Assembly: GCA_025934595.1 (NCBI GenBank)
Contig: JAICXU010000024.1
Span: forward strand, 1-12,964
Direction of reading: 5' to 3'
Source of the DNA: Polyangiaceae bacterium
GTDB lineage: Bacteria; Myxococcota_A; Polyangia; Polyangiales; Polyangiaceae
DNA length: 12,964 nucleotides
The translations under genes and the position numbers were made by a program. The notes beneath the pieces are model-generated. The model was not told where the DNA came from. It did no database searches and saw only the letters and a list, made by a program, of their open reading frames with translations. Position 1 is the stretch's first letter, and the number at the start of each line of letters is the position of its first letter. Of this stretch, positions 1-6,122 are shown one piece after another.

Positions 1-167
1 CGCTCGGCGACGTCCTCGGACAAGGGGTGGCGGCGATGCTGCGCGCGCCCCACGTTCTCGCGGCGGGATCGCTCGCGATTTTTGCGGCCAGCGCTGCGCT
101 CCTTCTCGCGGGCACGGCCGCGTCGCCTCCGCAGAAATCTCTCGAACGATCCGGAAACGAGGCGTAA
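1..167 (+). CDS. C-terminal end of an unidentified membrane protein (partial)
   Basis: An open frame enters from the left edge (codons in phase with position 3) and ends at TAA 165-167. The visible 54 residues contain one clear hydrophobic segment (starting VLAAGSLAIFAASAALLLAG) followed by a short polar tail ending in RSGNEA, so this looks like the last transmembrane helix of a polytopic membrane protein with its C-terminus outside the bilayer. A preceding LGDVLGQG stretch is loosely reminiscent of the GGDxxG region before the last helices of MFS/Npt-type nucleotide transporters, which are sometimes associated with HEAT repeats. That is a guess from position and pattern only. It ends 9 bp before the HEAT-repeat gene and probably shares its operon. 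Confidence 0.55.
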   Translation, partial: LGDVLGQGVAAMLRAPHVLAAGSLAIFAASAALLLAGTAASPPQKSLERSGNEA

Positions 168-176
168 CAAACCGGC

Positions 177-1169
177 ATGTTCGTTCCGATCTTGCCGCGC
201 ACGCTCGAGGCATGCTTTCGCGATCTCGGATCGGCGAAGGCCGAGACCCGCGTGTCGGCGGCGAGCGATCTCGGACGCGCCGCGGCCGGAGACCTCGCGA
301 ATCGCGCGCGTGCGATCGCGGCGCTCGAAAAGGCGCTCGGCGACGAAGCGGCGGCGGTGCGGGCGGCGTCGGCGGTGGCGCTTGCCGATTTGAAGGCCAA
401 AGAGGCGCTCCCGAAGCTGCTCGTGGCGATCGAGGACGCCGATCCCATGGTGCGTCAGATGGCGATCGTCGCCCTCGGAGAAATTCGAGACGATCGCGCG
501 CTGCCAAGGCTTCGTCGATGTTTGAAAGACGAGCGCGCCGAGATTCGCTTTCAAGCCATCATCGCGTTCGCGCGCATCGCCGACGCCGACGAAGCGGCCG
601 ACGCGATCGTGAGCGCATCGTCCGACGACGACGAGAATGTGCGCTACATCGCGCTACGCTCCGCGGAAGATCGCGTCGGCGAAGAATCTCTGCGCGACAA
701 GGTCACGGCGAGCGCGGAAAAATCCTTGAAGGACTCCTCGTCGCATGTCGCGGTCGCGGCTGCGATCTTTCTCGCGAAAGCGAAGCGGAGCGACGGTCGA
801 AAGCTCATCGAATCGGTGATCCTCGGCTCGGTGCGCGTGCAGAAAGAAGACGAGCGCGAAGCGGTGGAGATCGCCGGCGAGCTCGAGATGCGCGATTTGC
901 AAAAGGAGCTCGAGCGCCGCGCGTGGGGCCTCGGATCGAAGGTGCGCGACACGTGCGCGTTCCACGCGAAGATCGCGCTCGCGCGGATGCGACATCCTCG
1001 CGCGACCTCGGAAATCGAAGCCGATTTGCGATCGTCGAGGCGCGAGACTCGAGACGCCGCCGTCGTCGCGGCAGGTCGCGCGAAGATGCGCGAGCTCAAG
1101 GCCGCGATCGAGAAAATCGAAGACGTCGATGCCGATTTGCGCGCCGCCGCGCTCGAGGAGCTCGCGTGA
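177..1169 (+). CDS. HEAT-repeat (PBS-lyase-type) protein
   Basis: This 330-residue protein is built of alpha-helical repeats of about 30 residues with the HEAT/PBS-lyase pattern: VRxxA at the start of one helix and a basic/acidic turn before the next (for example around residues 61-75 VRAASAVALADL, 92-103 VRQMAIVALGEI, 123-134 IRFQAIIAFARI, 155-165). Repeats resume near residues 265-330. No signal peptide, membrane segment or catalytic motif is visible, so a cytoplasmic scaffold or protein-interaction role is the reasonable inference. The start ATG 177 lies just after the stop of the upstream membrane protein, with only a weak GAGG (159-162) as a ribosome site, suggesting translational coupling. 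Its TGA (1167-1169) overlaps the GTG start of the next gene by 4 bp. The partner is unknown. Confidence 0.85.
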   Translation: MFVPILPRTLEACFRDLGSAKAETRVSAASDLGRAAAGDLANRARAIAALEKALGDEAAAVRAASAVALADLKAKEALPKLLVAIEDADPMVRQMAIVALGEIRDDRALPRLRRCLKDERAEIRFQAIIAFARIADADEAADAIVSASSDDDENVRYIALRSAEDRVGEESLRDKVTASAEKSLKDSSSHVAVAAAIFLAKAKRSDGRKLIESVILGSVRVQKEDEREAVEIAGELEMRDLQKELERRAWGLGSKVRDTCAFHAKIALARMRHPRATSEIEADLRSSRRETRDAAVVAAGRAKMRELKAAIEKIEDVDADLRAAALEELA

Positions 1170-2215
1170 GCGATCTGCGCCGCGACGACGTGCAACAGAC
1201 CTGCGCGCTCTACGAAGGCGTTCGTTTCGATGCGCTCGCGCCGAAGCCGCACGTCGAGAGCTACTTCGTCAAAGCGAACGATCCCTTTCGCCGCCGCGCT
1301 CTCTGGGTGCGCGCCACCATTTTTGCGTCGCGCCGCGATCCGAGCGCGGCGATCGCGGAGGCGTGGGCGATCGCATTCCGCGAAGACGGCACCAGCGTCG
1401 CCGTGAAGACGCAGGTGCCGTTCGCACGCGCGCGGTTCTCGCGCGAGGGCATCGACATCTCGATCGCCGACGTGCTCACGATGACGCGCCTCGCATCCGC
1501 CGGCGGCATCGAGACCGGCGATCGCAAAGTGACGTGGGATTTTTCGATCGGCGGACGCGAAGAAGCGCTCGTGCACCTTCCGACGCGCCGCATGTACGAA
1601 AAAAAATTCCCCGCGCAAAAATACGTTTCACCACGCCTCGACGCGCGAATCACCGGGAAATTCCAGGTTCACACGGAGGCGAGCGACGAGACCTGGGACA
1701 TCGAGAATTGGCCCGCGCTCCTCGGTCACAACTGGGGCGCCGGCAACACGCCCCTTTACGCGTGGGCGCATTGCAACGCGTGGACGGGCAGCGAGGAGGT
1801 CGTCTTCGAAGCCGTCGCCGGCAAACCGAAGCTCGGACCCGCGCCCTCGCCGAAGCTCCTCTCCTCGTTCTACGTGCGTCATCGCGGCGTCCGCTACGAC
1901 ATGAATCGCGTCGGCACGATCTTGGGCGCGCGCTCGCGTCTCGACGTCACCGGCGATCCGAAGACATGGCGCTTCTCGGCGAAGACCGATCTCGCGCGCA
2001 TCGAAGGCGAGATCAGCTGCGCGACGTCCGGCTTCGTCGGCCTCTACTACGCGAATCCCACCGGCCCCGTCACCTACTGCCTCAATTCGAAGCTCGCCAC
2101 CATTCGTCTGTCGCTCGCGCTCTCCGGACGCCACGCGTTCGAGGTCCGCTCCGACAAATGCGCGTTCGAGATCGGGACACGCGACCCGCATCACGGCGTG
2201 CGCATGTATGTGTAG
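1166..2215 (+). CDS. lipocalin-like protein of the CrtC/AttH/tocopherol-cyclase type (GHNWG motif)
   Basis: This 349-residue protein starts at GTG 1166, which overlaps the preceding stop (GTGA). The frame is open upstream of this but only as a shadow of the HEAT gene. The sequence is rich in alternating beta-strand patterns and has the landmark LLGHNWG (residues 185-191) followed by YAWAHCNAW (198-206), then YYANPTG (294-300), TYCLNSKLA (303-311) and a conserved-looking C-terminus EIGTRDPHHGVRMYV. The W..LLGHNWG..Y.W.hCN pattern is what I associate with the paired-lipocalin superfamily that includes carotenoid 1,2-hydratase, AttH and tocopherol cyclase. Members bind or modify lipophilic substrates, but the substrate here cannot be deduced. 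There is no signal peptide or membrane span. It could equally be a non-enzymatic lipid-binding protein. Confidence 0.6.
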   Translation: MSDLRRDDVQQTCALYEGVRFDALAPKPHVESYFVKANDPFRRRALWVRATIFASRRDPSAAIAEAWAIAFREDGTSVAVKTQVPFARARFSREGIDISIADVLTMTRLASAGGIETGDRKVTWDFSIGGREEALVHLPTRRMYEKKFPAQKYVSPRLDARITGKFQVHTEASDETWDIENWPALLGHNWGAGNTPLYAWAHCNAWTGSEEVVFEAVAGKPKLGPAPSPKLLSSFYVRHRGVRYDMNRVGTILGARSRLDVTGDPKTWRFSAKTDLARIEGEISCATSGFVGLYYANPTGPVTYCLNSKLATIRLSLALSGRHAFEVRSDKCAFEIGTRDPHHGVRMYV

Positions 2216-2226
2216 AATACACTTAT
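2206..2226. promoter_or_regulatory. inverted repeat GTGTA-GAA-TACAC over a stop codon
   Basis: Perfect 5-bp arms GTGTA (2210-2214) and TACAC (2218-2222) flank GAA, and the symmetry continues outward as TA/TA after one mismatch (TATGTGTA and TACACTTA). It lies across the TAG (2213-2215) of the lipocalin-like gene, 8 bp before the ATG of the next gene, in an unusually AT-rich patch. It could be an operator, a short mRNA hairpin at the translation start, or chance. No T tract follows, so it is not a terminator. Confidence 0.25.
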
Positions 2227-2229
2227 AAA

Positions 2230-2757
2230 ATGTCGAATTCATCGACCAAAAACGTCGTCTCGCTTGCGTCGCAGGCCGTCACCCTATTCGGCGTCGCGCT
2301 TTGGCTCGGCGGCATGCTGACGCTCGGCGCGCTCGTCGCCCCCGTCGTCTTCACGATCGTCCCCGCGCCGACGAGCGCAGACGCGATGACGATCGTCTTT
2401 CGACGCTTCGACGTCGTCGCGGTCACGTGCTCCGCCGCGATGCTGGCTTCGGAGATCTGGCGCGTGCGGGCCGCCGAAAAAATCTCGCGGATCGAGATCG
2501 CGCGTGGCGTCTCGCTCGCGATCGCAGCTCTGCTCGCGCTCGTCGAAGCGCTCGTCGTGTCGCCGCGCATCGCGGAGCTGCATCGCGCCGGCGCCGTCCG
2601 CGGGCTCGGCGATCTCGGCCAAAAGCTCGAATCGATGCACGCGCTCGCCGAGGCCATCTCCAAAACGGAGGCCCTCTCGCTCGCCATTTTCTTGATGCTT
2701 TACCTGGTGATTCAGGAGCGTGATCGCGGCGAAAAAGCAGCGAAAAAAGCCGCGTGA
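2230..2757 (+). CDS. DUF4149/TMEM205-like small integral membrane protein
   Basis: This 175-residue protein has a membrane topology of about four helices: residues 12-43 (LFGVALWLGGMLTLGALVAP), 62-76, 92-111 (GVSLAIAALLALVEALVV) and 147-161. The ALWLGGM..LGALVAPVVF start, the FRRFD after the first helix pair, and SPRIAEL...GDLG...MHA in the loop match what I know of the DUF4149 (TMEM205-like) family, whose function in bacteria is unknown. The C-terminal tail is lysine-rich (RDRGEKAAKKAA). ATG 2230 is chosen because the frame upstream is only a shadow of the previous gene and the start follows that gene's stop by 14 nt; no good Shine-Dalgarno is seen, the leader being AT-rich (TTATAAA). It is likely the last gene of the operon beginning before the window. 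Confidence 0.72.
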   Translation: MSNSSTKNVVSLASQAVTLFGVALWLGGMLTLGALVAPVVFTIVPAPTSADAMTIVFRRFDVVAVTCSAAMLASEIWRVRAAEKISRIEIARGVSLAIAALLALVEALVVSPRIAELHRAGAVRGLGDLGQKLESMHALAEAISKTEALSLAIFLMLYLVIQERDRGEKAAKKAA

Positions 2758-2836
2758 ATCATGGAGAAACGCTTGCGTTGTCGCGCGATCGACGTCACGA
2801 TCATCCGGTAGTCCTTCGCTTTCGGATTCCTTAACG

Positions 2837-3634
2837 ATGAAGACTGGCTTGCAACGCATCGCCCGGGTGTTCTTGTGCTTCGTGTGCACGTTTGCGTGCG
2901 CCGCGGCGGCGGGGGCGTGCAACGCGGCCGATGACACGGCGAGCGCCGGTCCCCGCATCGACGGCGGCGGCGGATCGGTCGACGCGAAAGCTCCCGGCGA
3001 CGCCATCGCGGGCTCGTGCTTGCCCGGCGACGTCACGAGCTTCACCGGAGGCGACTACCATCCCCCCGTCGGCGCGTACCAAGGTCTCTGCGATGCCGAC
3101 ACGATCGAGGCGTACGTCGACTGCAAAAAAAATACGAACCCGACCTCCTGCAACTTGCTGCTCACGGGCATGGGCGCAGCGTGCCTCGCGTGCATCGAGA
3201 CGCCCGTCACCGCGGCGAGCTGGGGTCCCGTCGTCGTCGATGCGAGCGGAACGCGCGCCACCCTGAACCTCCCGGGATGCCTCGCGCTCGCATACGGCGA
3301 AGGCACGAGCTCCACGGGATGCGGCGGAACGCTGCAAAAAGAGGCGAATTGTGAGGTCGCGGCCTGCGGCACGAATTGCGCGACGGCATCGACGGACGAT
3401 CTCGAGTCCTGCGAGCTCGCGTCGATTGCGTCGAGCGGCGGCTGCAACGCATTCTCGAGCGCGGCCGAGGAAGCGTGCGCCGCCGACGGCGGACCGGCCG
3501 CCGACGCGTGCTTCCAGCAAACCTATCCGGACGGCGGACCTTCCGAAGACGTCTACGACTATGCGGGTCGACTTGCGGCATACTTCTGCGGCTTCGGCGC
3601 CGCGGACGGCGGACTGGCCGGAGACGGAGGCTGA
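2837..3634 (+). CDS. cysteine-rich lipoprotein, 16-Cys family (paralogue 1)
   Basis: Start ATG 2837 is preferred over upstream in-frame ATGs because it gives a proper signal peptide: MKTGLQRIAR, a hydrophobic core, then AAAAGAC with the probable lipidated Cys28. The lipobox is relaxed. The 265-residue protein then has a Gly/Asp linker (about 30-60) and an exported domain with 16 cysteines (61, 85, 96, 105, 116, 119, 148, 162, 172, 177, 181, 192, 203, 214, 225, 251), including CLAC at 116-119, and ends in DGG repeats. No enzyme motif is visible; a disulfide-stabilised periplasmic or surface protein is the inference. The cysteine order and spacing match the protein at 4953-5735, with shared CDADI-like and FCG segments. 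The next gene begins 3 bp after its stop, so the two are co-transcribed. The 79-bp gap before it may hold a promoter, but none is convincing. Confidence 0.82.
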   Translation: MKTGLQRIARVFLCFVCTFACAAAAGACNAADDTASAGPRIDGGGGSVDAKAPGDAIAGSCLPGDVTSFTGGDYHPPVGAYQGLCDADTIEAYVDCKKNTNPTSCNLLLTGMGAACLACIETPVTAASWGPVVVDASGTRATLNLPGCLALAYGEGTSSTGCGGTLQKEANCEVAACGTNCATASTDDLESCELASIASSGGCNAFSSAAEEACAADGGPAADACFQQTYPDGGPSEDVYDYAGRLAAYFCGFGAADGGLAGDGG

Positions 3635-3637
3635 GAA

Positions 3638-4615
3638 ATGAAAAATCCGAAGCTTCGCTCCAGAACCTTTTGGCTCGTCGCCACGGTTACAATGATGAGC
3701 GGCGGAATGATCGGCGCGTGCTCGTCATCGAGCGACAATGGCTTCGCGGCCGACGCCGGAAGCGACGGCACGTTCGGCGACGGATCGTCCAGCGACGGAT
3801 CACGCGACGGATCGAGCACGAGTGACGGATCGAGCGGCACCGACTCGGGCCCCGTCACGTGTGCGGCGCAGACGCTCGAAGGCACGTGCGATCTCGTCAC
3901 GCAAAATTGCGAAGCGGGCAACGAGTGCGATCCGATCGAAAACGCCGACAACAGCGTCACCGCGCAATGCGTCCCCCAGAGCACCGGCTCGGTGCCGCTC
4001 GGTCACGAGTGTTGTCCGAACGCCGCGAACCAAGGCGGCTGCGTGTCGGGCACGTTCTGTCTCGGCCCCGATTGCACCGACCTCGACGGCGGCGCGGGAT
4101 CGAAGAGCGGACGTTGCTCGCCGTACTGCTGCCAAGGCGACAACGGAAAATGCGCCGAGAGCGATCCCGAAGGCATCAAGGGAACGTGCGACACGAATCT
4201 CATCGGAACGAATCCGCAAGACGGCGGCGAGCTCTTCTTCGGATCCGGCTGCACGTACAAGCCTCCGTGCAAACCGTTCCACGTGCAGTCGTGCGGCAGC
4301 GACACGTCGGCGACGTGCACGCTCCAAGACGACGGCGTCTCGTTCCGCTGCAGCGGCATCTTCAATCCGCCCGGCCTCGACGCGGGCATCGTATGCAACG
4401 CGGCGAACGCGTGCGCGAGCGGCCTCGAGTGCTTGGGCCCGCTCGACGGCGGCGCGACGTGCACGCTGATGTGTTACCGCGCGGACGGCGGCACGCCTCC
4501 ATTCGATGCCGCCGCGCTCCCGATGACGCCCGGATTCGGTGGGTGCAACGCCGGCCAGACGTGCAACGGATCGTTCATCGGTGCGCCGGGTTGGTACGGG
4601 TTCTGTGTGCCGTAA
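3638..4615 (+). CDS. cysteine-rich lipoprotein with Ser/Asp/Gly linker (28 mature Cys)
   Basis: A strong Shine-Dalgarno GGAGG (3626-3630), inside the end of the preceding gene, lies 7 nt before ATG 3638. The 325-residue product begins with a basic n-region, a hydrophobic core and the lipobox MIGAC, placing the lipidated cysteine at 28. A low-complexity linker (about 29-73) contains four DGS units. The rest holds 28 cysteines (from C75 to C323, with CC pairs at 125-126 and 164-165), an even number consistent with full disulfide pairing in an oxidising compartment. Spacings such as C-x5-C-x5-C (253-265) recall small EGF-like or stigma-type cysteine knots, but I cannot assign a family. DGG tripeptides recur. 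It is translationally coupled to the 16-Cys lipoprotein before it, implying joint function at the cell surface; the function itself is unknown. Confidence 0.82.
   Translation: MKNPKLRSRTFWLVATVTMMSGGMIGACSSSSDNGFAADAGSDGTFGDGSSSDGSRDGSSTSDGSSGTDSGPVTCAAQTLEGTCDLVTQNCEAGNECDPIENADNSVTAQCVPQSTGSVPLGHECCPNAANQGGCVSGTFCLGPDCTDLDGGAGSKSGRCSPYCCQGDNGKCAESDPEGIKGTCDTNLIGTNPQDGGELFFGSGCTYKPPCKPFHVQSCGSDTSATCTLQDDGVSFRCSGIFNPPGLDAGIVCNAANACASGLECLGPLDGGATCTLMCYRADGGTPPFDAAALPMTPGFGGCNAGQTCNGSFIGAPGWYGFCVP
3779..3831 (+). repeat. four GACGGATC units coding the DGS linker
   Basis: GACGGATC occurs at 3779-3786, 3794-3801, 3806-3813 and 3824-3831. The spacings (15, 12 and 18) are all multiples of three, so copy-number change would keep the frame and only alter the length of the tether between the lipid anchor and the cysteine-rich domain. 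Confidence 0.75.
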
Positions 4616-4616
4616 A

Positions 4617-4632
4617 AACGAGACCGAGACAC
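4617..4632 (+). repeat. 16-nt direct repeat, copy 1
   Basis: AACGAGACCGAGACAC begins immediately after the stop of the preceding gene and recurs exactly at 4673-4688, start to start 56 bp. Sequence beyond the 16 nt differs. It may be a duplicated protein-binding site or a remnant of a local duplication. Confidence 0.7.
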
Positions 4633-4672
4633 GACGGAGAGCTGGGCGAAGAGCGGTGAAGACGCGATGAAG

Positions 4673-4688
4673 AACGAGACCGAGACAC
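4673..4688 (+). repeat. 16-nt direct repeat, copy 2
   Basis: Exact second copy of AACGAGACCGAGACAC. The stretches between and beyond the copies are purine-rich (AGA, GAG) but do not form a longer tandem array. Confidence 0.7.
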
Positions 4689-4705
4689 ACGTCAGAGAGA
4701 GGAGG

Positions 4706-4730
4706 GGCTCGCGATAGCTTTGAGCCTTTT
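4706..4730 (+). terminator. weak hairpin plus TTTT
   Basis: GGCTC (4706-4710) pairs with GAGCC (4722-4726) around an 11-nt loop and is followed directly by TTTT. The stem is short, so this is at best a weak intrinsic terminator for the first two lipoprotein genes. Confidence 0.3.
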
Positions 4731-4786
4731 CGGGAAATATGCCTCGGCCGTACTTTTTTCGGCGGGGCGTTTTTGCGAAGAAGCTC

Positions 4787-4814
4787 TTGATTAGCGGCAA
4801 AAACAGAGTAGAAA
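4787..4814 (+). promoter_or_regulatory. candidate sigma-70-like promoter
   Basis: TTGATT (4787-4792) and TAGAAA (4809-4814) are separated by 16 nt, each matching four of six consensus bases. It would give a leader of about 130 nt before the lipoprotein at 4953, containing the AT-rich palindrome. Read by eye only; AT-rich sequence makes chance matches easier here. Confidence 0.3.
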
Positions 4815-4861
4815 ACGTGGCCCTCGCCGGTCTGCGCTTGGGTGCGGCGGGAACGTGGGTG

Positions 4862-4903
4862 TTTTTTTCGAAGAATTTTTTTTCGAAAAAAAAATTTTAA
4901 AAA
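4862..4903. promoter_or_regulatory. AT-rich tract with two phased TTCGAA boxes and an 18-bp palindrome
   Basis: Starting at a T7 run, the tract carries TTCGAA at 4867-4872 and again at 4882-4887, 15 bp apart. The second is the centre of the perfect palindrome TTTTTTTTCGAAAAAAAA (4876-4893), which is followed by TTTTAAAAA. Such A/T runs are very rare in this genome and should bend DNA. It may be an UP-like element, a binding site for a nucleoid or regulatory protein, or an attenuating leader. It lies 50 bp before the Shine-Dalgarno of the third lipoprotein. Confidence 0.5.
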
Positions 4904-4942
4904 GTGTTCGTTGGCTTGCGGCAAGAGAGCCGCGCGTCCTTT

Positions 4943-4948
4943 AGGAGG
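4943..4948 (+). promoter_or_regulatory. AGGAGG Shine-Dalgarno fixing the start at 4953
   Basis: A full AGGAGG sits 4 nt before ATG 4953, the best ribosome site in the window. It decides against the in-frame ATG at 4842, whose extension would translate the AT-rich tract and bury the signal peptide. Confidence 0.85.
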
Positions 4949-4952
4949 CATC

Positions 4953-5735
4953 ATGTTGAAGAAGTCGATTGGTTTGACTGCGGCGGCTCTCGCCCTTGGC
5001 GTCATTGGTTTGATTGGTAATGGTTGCTCGAGCACGAGCACGAGCAGCGGCCCGAGCGACTCGGGTCCTGCCGGCGACACCGGCCCCAAGAAGGACTCCG
5101 GCCCCAGCGGCGGCGACAGCGGCCCCGCGGCTCCGGCTTGCTACTCGGACGTCGGCGTCAGCATCCCCTGGGGTCCCGCCACGCTCCATCAGAATGTCTG
5201 CTCGGATGCCGACATCCAGTCGTACTTCGATCTCTGCCTCACGGCTCCCGAAGCTGGCGTCGACGGCGGCGGTCTCTGCGACGACTTCATCCTCAGCCAC
5301 GTCGGTTGCGCGAGCTGCATCATCGGACCGCTCAAGGTTCCGGATGCAGGCACGGCCTCGGGCACGACGCCCGCGCCCGTCACGTACGACGGCAGCTCCT
5401 ACACGTTCCTCAACATCGCAGCGTGCCTCGGCGCCATCTCGGGCGCGGATGCCACCTGCCAGTCCTCGTTCGCGAACGCGCAAGACTGCGCGGAGCTCGA
5501 TTGCGAAGGCTGCGTGGCGGGCGACGACGCGAACGGCACGCAGACCACCGCGTGCATCAACTACGACCTCAACAGCGGCGCGTGCGCGACAAGCTACCCG
5601 GTCGACAGCACCTGCGCGACGACCGTCAACGGCGTCGCCGACGCAGACGCACAGAGCAAGTGCGGCATCTCGTCGTCCGGCACGTTCGAGGACGGATTCA
5701 AGGGCATCGCGCACGCGTTCTGCGGCGCGCCTTGA
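4953..5735 (+). CDS. cysteine-rich lipoprotein, 16-Cys family (paralogue 2)
   Basis: This 260-residue protein starts MLKKSIGLTAAALALGVIGLIGNGC, a typical exported-lipoprotein leader with the probable lipidated Cys25 (relaxed lipobox). Residues 26-61 form a low-complexity linker with repeated DSGP units. The exported domain has 16 cysteines (63, 83, 95, 109, 119, 122, 158, 169, 179, 184, 187, 201, 211, 221, 237, 257), the same number as the protein at 2837-3634 and with near-equal spacing, including CASC (119-122) and C-x9-C-x4-C (169-184). Shared sequence includes CSDADI.SY versus CDADTIEAY, and A-FCG at the end. It is therefore a diverged paralogue. The excellent ribosome site and terminator suggest strong, separate expression. 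Function is unknown; a structural or binding role at the cell surface is inferred. Confidence 0.85.
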   Translation: MLKKSIGLTAAALALGVIGLIGNGCSSTSTSSGPSDSGPAGDTGPKKDSGPSGGDSGPAAPACYSDVGVSIPWGPATLHQNVCSDADIQSYFDLCLTAPEAGVDGGGLCDDFILSHVGCASCIIGPLKVPDAGTASGTTPAPVTYDGSSYTFLNIAACLGAISGADATCQSSFANAQDCAELDCEGCVAGDDANGTQTTACINYDLNSGACATSYPVDSTCATTVNGVADADAQSKCGISSSGTFEDGFKGIAHAFCGAP

Positions 5736-5742
5736 TTCACTC

Positions 5743-5760
5743 GCGCGCAAGCCTGCGCGC
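5743..5760 (+). other. GC-rich hairpin in the 3' untranslated region
   Basis: GCGCGCA (5743-5749) and TGCGCGC (5754-5760) form a perfect 7-bp stem with an AGCC loop, 8 bp after the lipoprotein stop. There is no T tract, so it is not a terminator by itself; it could protect the mRNA 3' end together with the terminator 42 bp further on. Confidence 0.4.
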
Positions 5761-5801
5761 TCCACGTGCATCGGTTTGAGCGCGTGAGCTGAATGAAATC
5801 G

Positions 5802-5830
5802 GGGTGACTCTTTTCGAGTCACCCTTTTTT
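5802..5830 (+). terminator. strong intrinsic terminator
   Basis: GGGTGACTC (5802-5810) and GAGTCACCC (5816-5824) form a perfect 9-bp stem with a TTTTC loop, followed at once by T6 (5825-5830) and more T-rich sequence. It ends the lipoprotein transcript and separates it from the next unit. Confidence 0.92.
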
Positions 5831-5867
5831 CTTTTGTTCGATTAGATCTTTCGCGGAAGAAATCACC

Positions 5868-6122
5868 ATGCTTTTTCGCTCGAGCATCATGCGCATCGCA
5901 TTTCTCATTTTCGTCCTGCCCCTGGCCTCGACCGGTTGCTCGTCGTGCGGCGAAGACAGTCGCGGTGATCCGGCGGCGTCCTCCGCCGAGCCCGTCGTCA
6001 ACGGCGAGCCCTCGGCCCGCTCGAACCGCTTGCAGCAACCCGGGCACCTCCCCATCGCCCGTCACGAAGGCTTCGGCTACCAAGTCGGCCACGACGGCCC
6101 CGACGGCGGCGGAACGCCTTGA
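5868..6122 (+). CDS. mini-lipoprotein (84 aa) coupled to E1 alpha
   Basis: The first 23 residues (MLFRSSIMRIAFLIFVLPLA then STG) form a signal peptide before Cys24, with a relaxed lipobox STGC. A second ATG at 5889 is in frame, but GGAAGA (5855-5860) 7 nt upstream favours 5868. The mature part is about 60 residues, Ser/Pro/Gly/Asp-rich, with one further Cys (C27) and a HDGPDGGGTP end; it has no predicted domain and is probably unstructured. Its TGA (6120-6122) overlaps the TTG start of the E1 alpha gene (TTGA), so the two are translated together even though one is exported and the other cytoplasmic. I do not recognise a family. It may simply be a leader-like gene providing coupled translation. 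Confidence 0.68.
   Translation: MLFRSSIMRIAFLIFVLPLASTGCSSCGEDSRGDPAASSAEPVVNGEPSARSNRLQQPGHLPIARHEGFGYQVGHDGPDGGGTP

Larger units (their letters stand above)
4616..4952. other. 337-bp intergenic region between lipoprotein genes
   Basis: No coding sequence is supported here. It holds, in order, a 16-nt direct repeat, a weak hairpin followed by TTTT, T-rich patches around 4752-4758 and 4770-4775, a candidate sigma-70-like promoter, an exceptionally AT-rich palindromic tract and a strong Shine-Dalgarno. Base composition of the last third contrasts sharply with the GC-rich genome around it. It probably ends the upstream transcript and drives the third lipoprotein gene independently. Confidence 0.6.

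Noticed and set aside
644..1618. Long minus-strand open frame opposite the HEAT and lipocalin-like genes
   Set aside because: Arg/Ala/Ser-rich composition and no recognisable motif; typical shadow frame in GC-rich DNA opposite well-supported genes.
2787..2802. Inverted repeat GATCG/CGATC before the first lipoprotein gene
   Set aside because: Five-bp arms made of the genome's very common GATCG word, no T tract; likely chance.
2720..2836. N-terminal extension of the first lipoprotein from ATG 2720
   Set aside because: It overlaps the end of the DUF4149 gene and places an Arg/Lys/Ser-rich stretch before a normal signal peptide.
3779..3831. GACGGATC units as a CRISPR or regulatory repeat array
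   Set aside because: The units are in frame within a lipoprotein linker and explained by the DGS-rich tether; the spacers are 4-10 nt.
4876..4903. AT-rich palindrome as an attachment site or sign of an inserted element
   Set aside because: No integrase, transposase or flanking duplication is present, and the surrounding genes have normal composition.
4842..4952. N-terminal extension of the third lipoprotein from ATG 4842
   Set aside because: It would translate the AT-rich tract into FFRR/FKK-rich sequence and bury the signal peptide; AGGAGG directly before 4953 decides the start.
3800..5089. 429-codon minus-strand frame across the lipoprotein genes and the AT-rich gap
   Set aside because: Arg/Val/Ala-rich with no domain; it is antisense to proteins with signal peptides and ordered cysteines.
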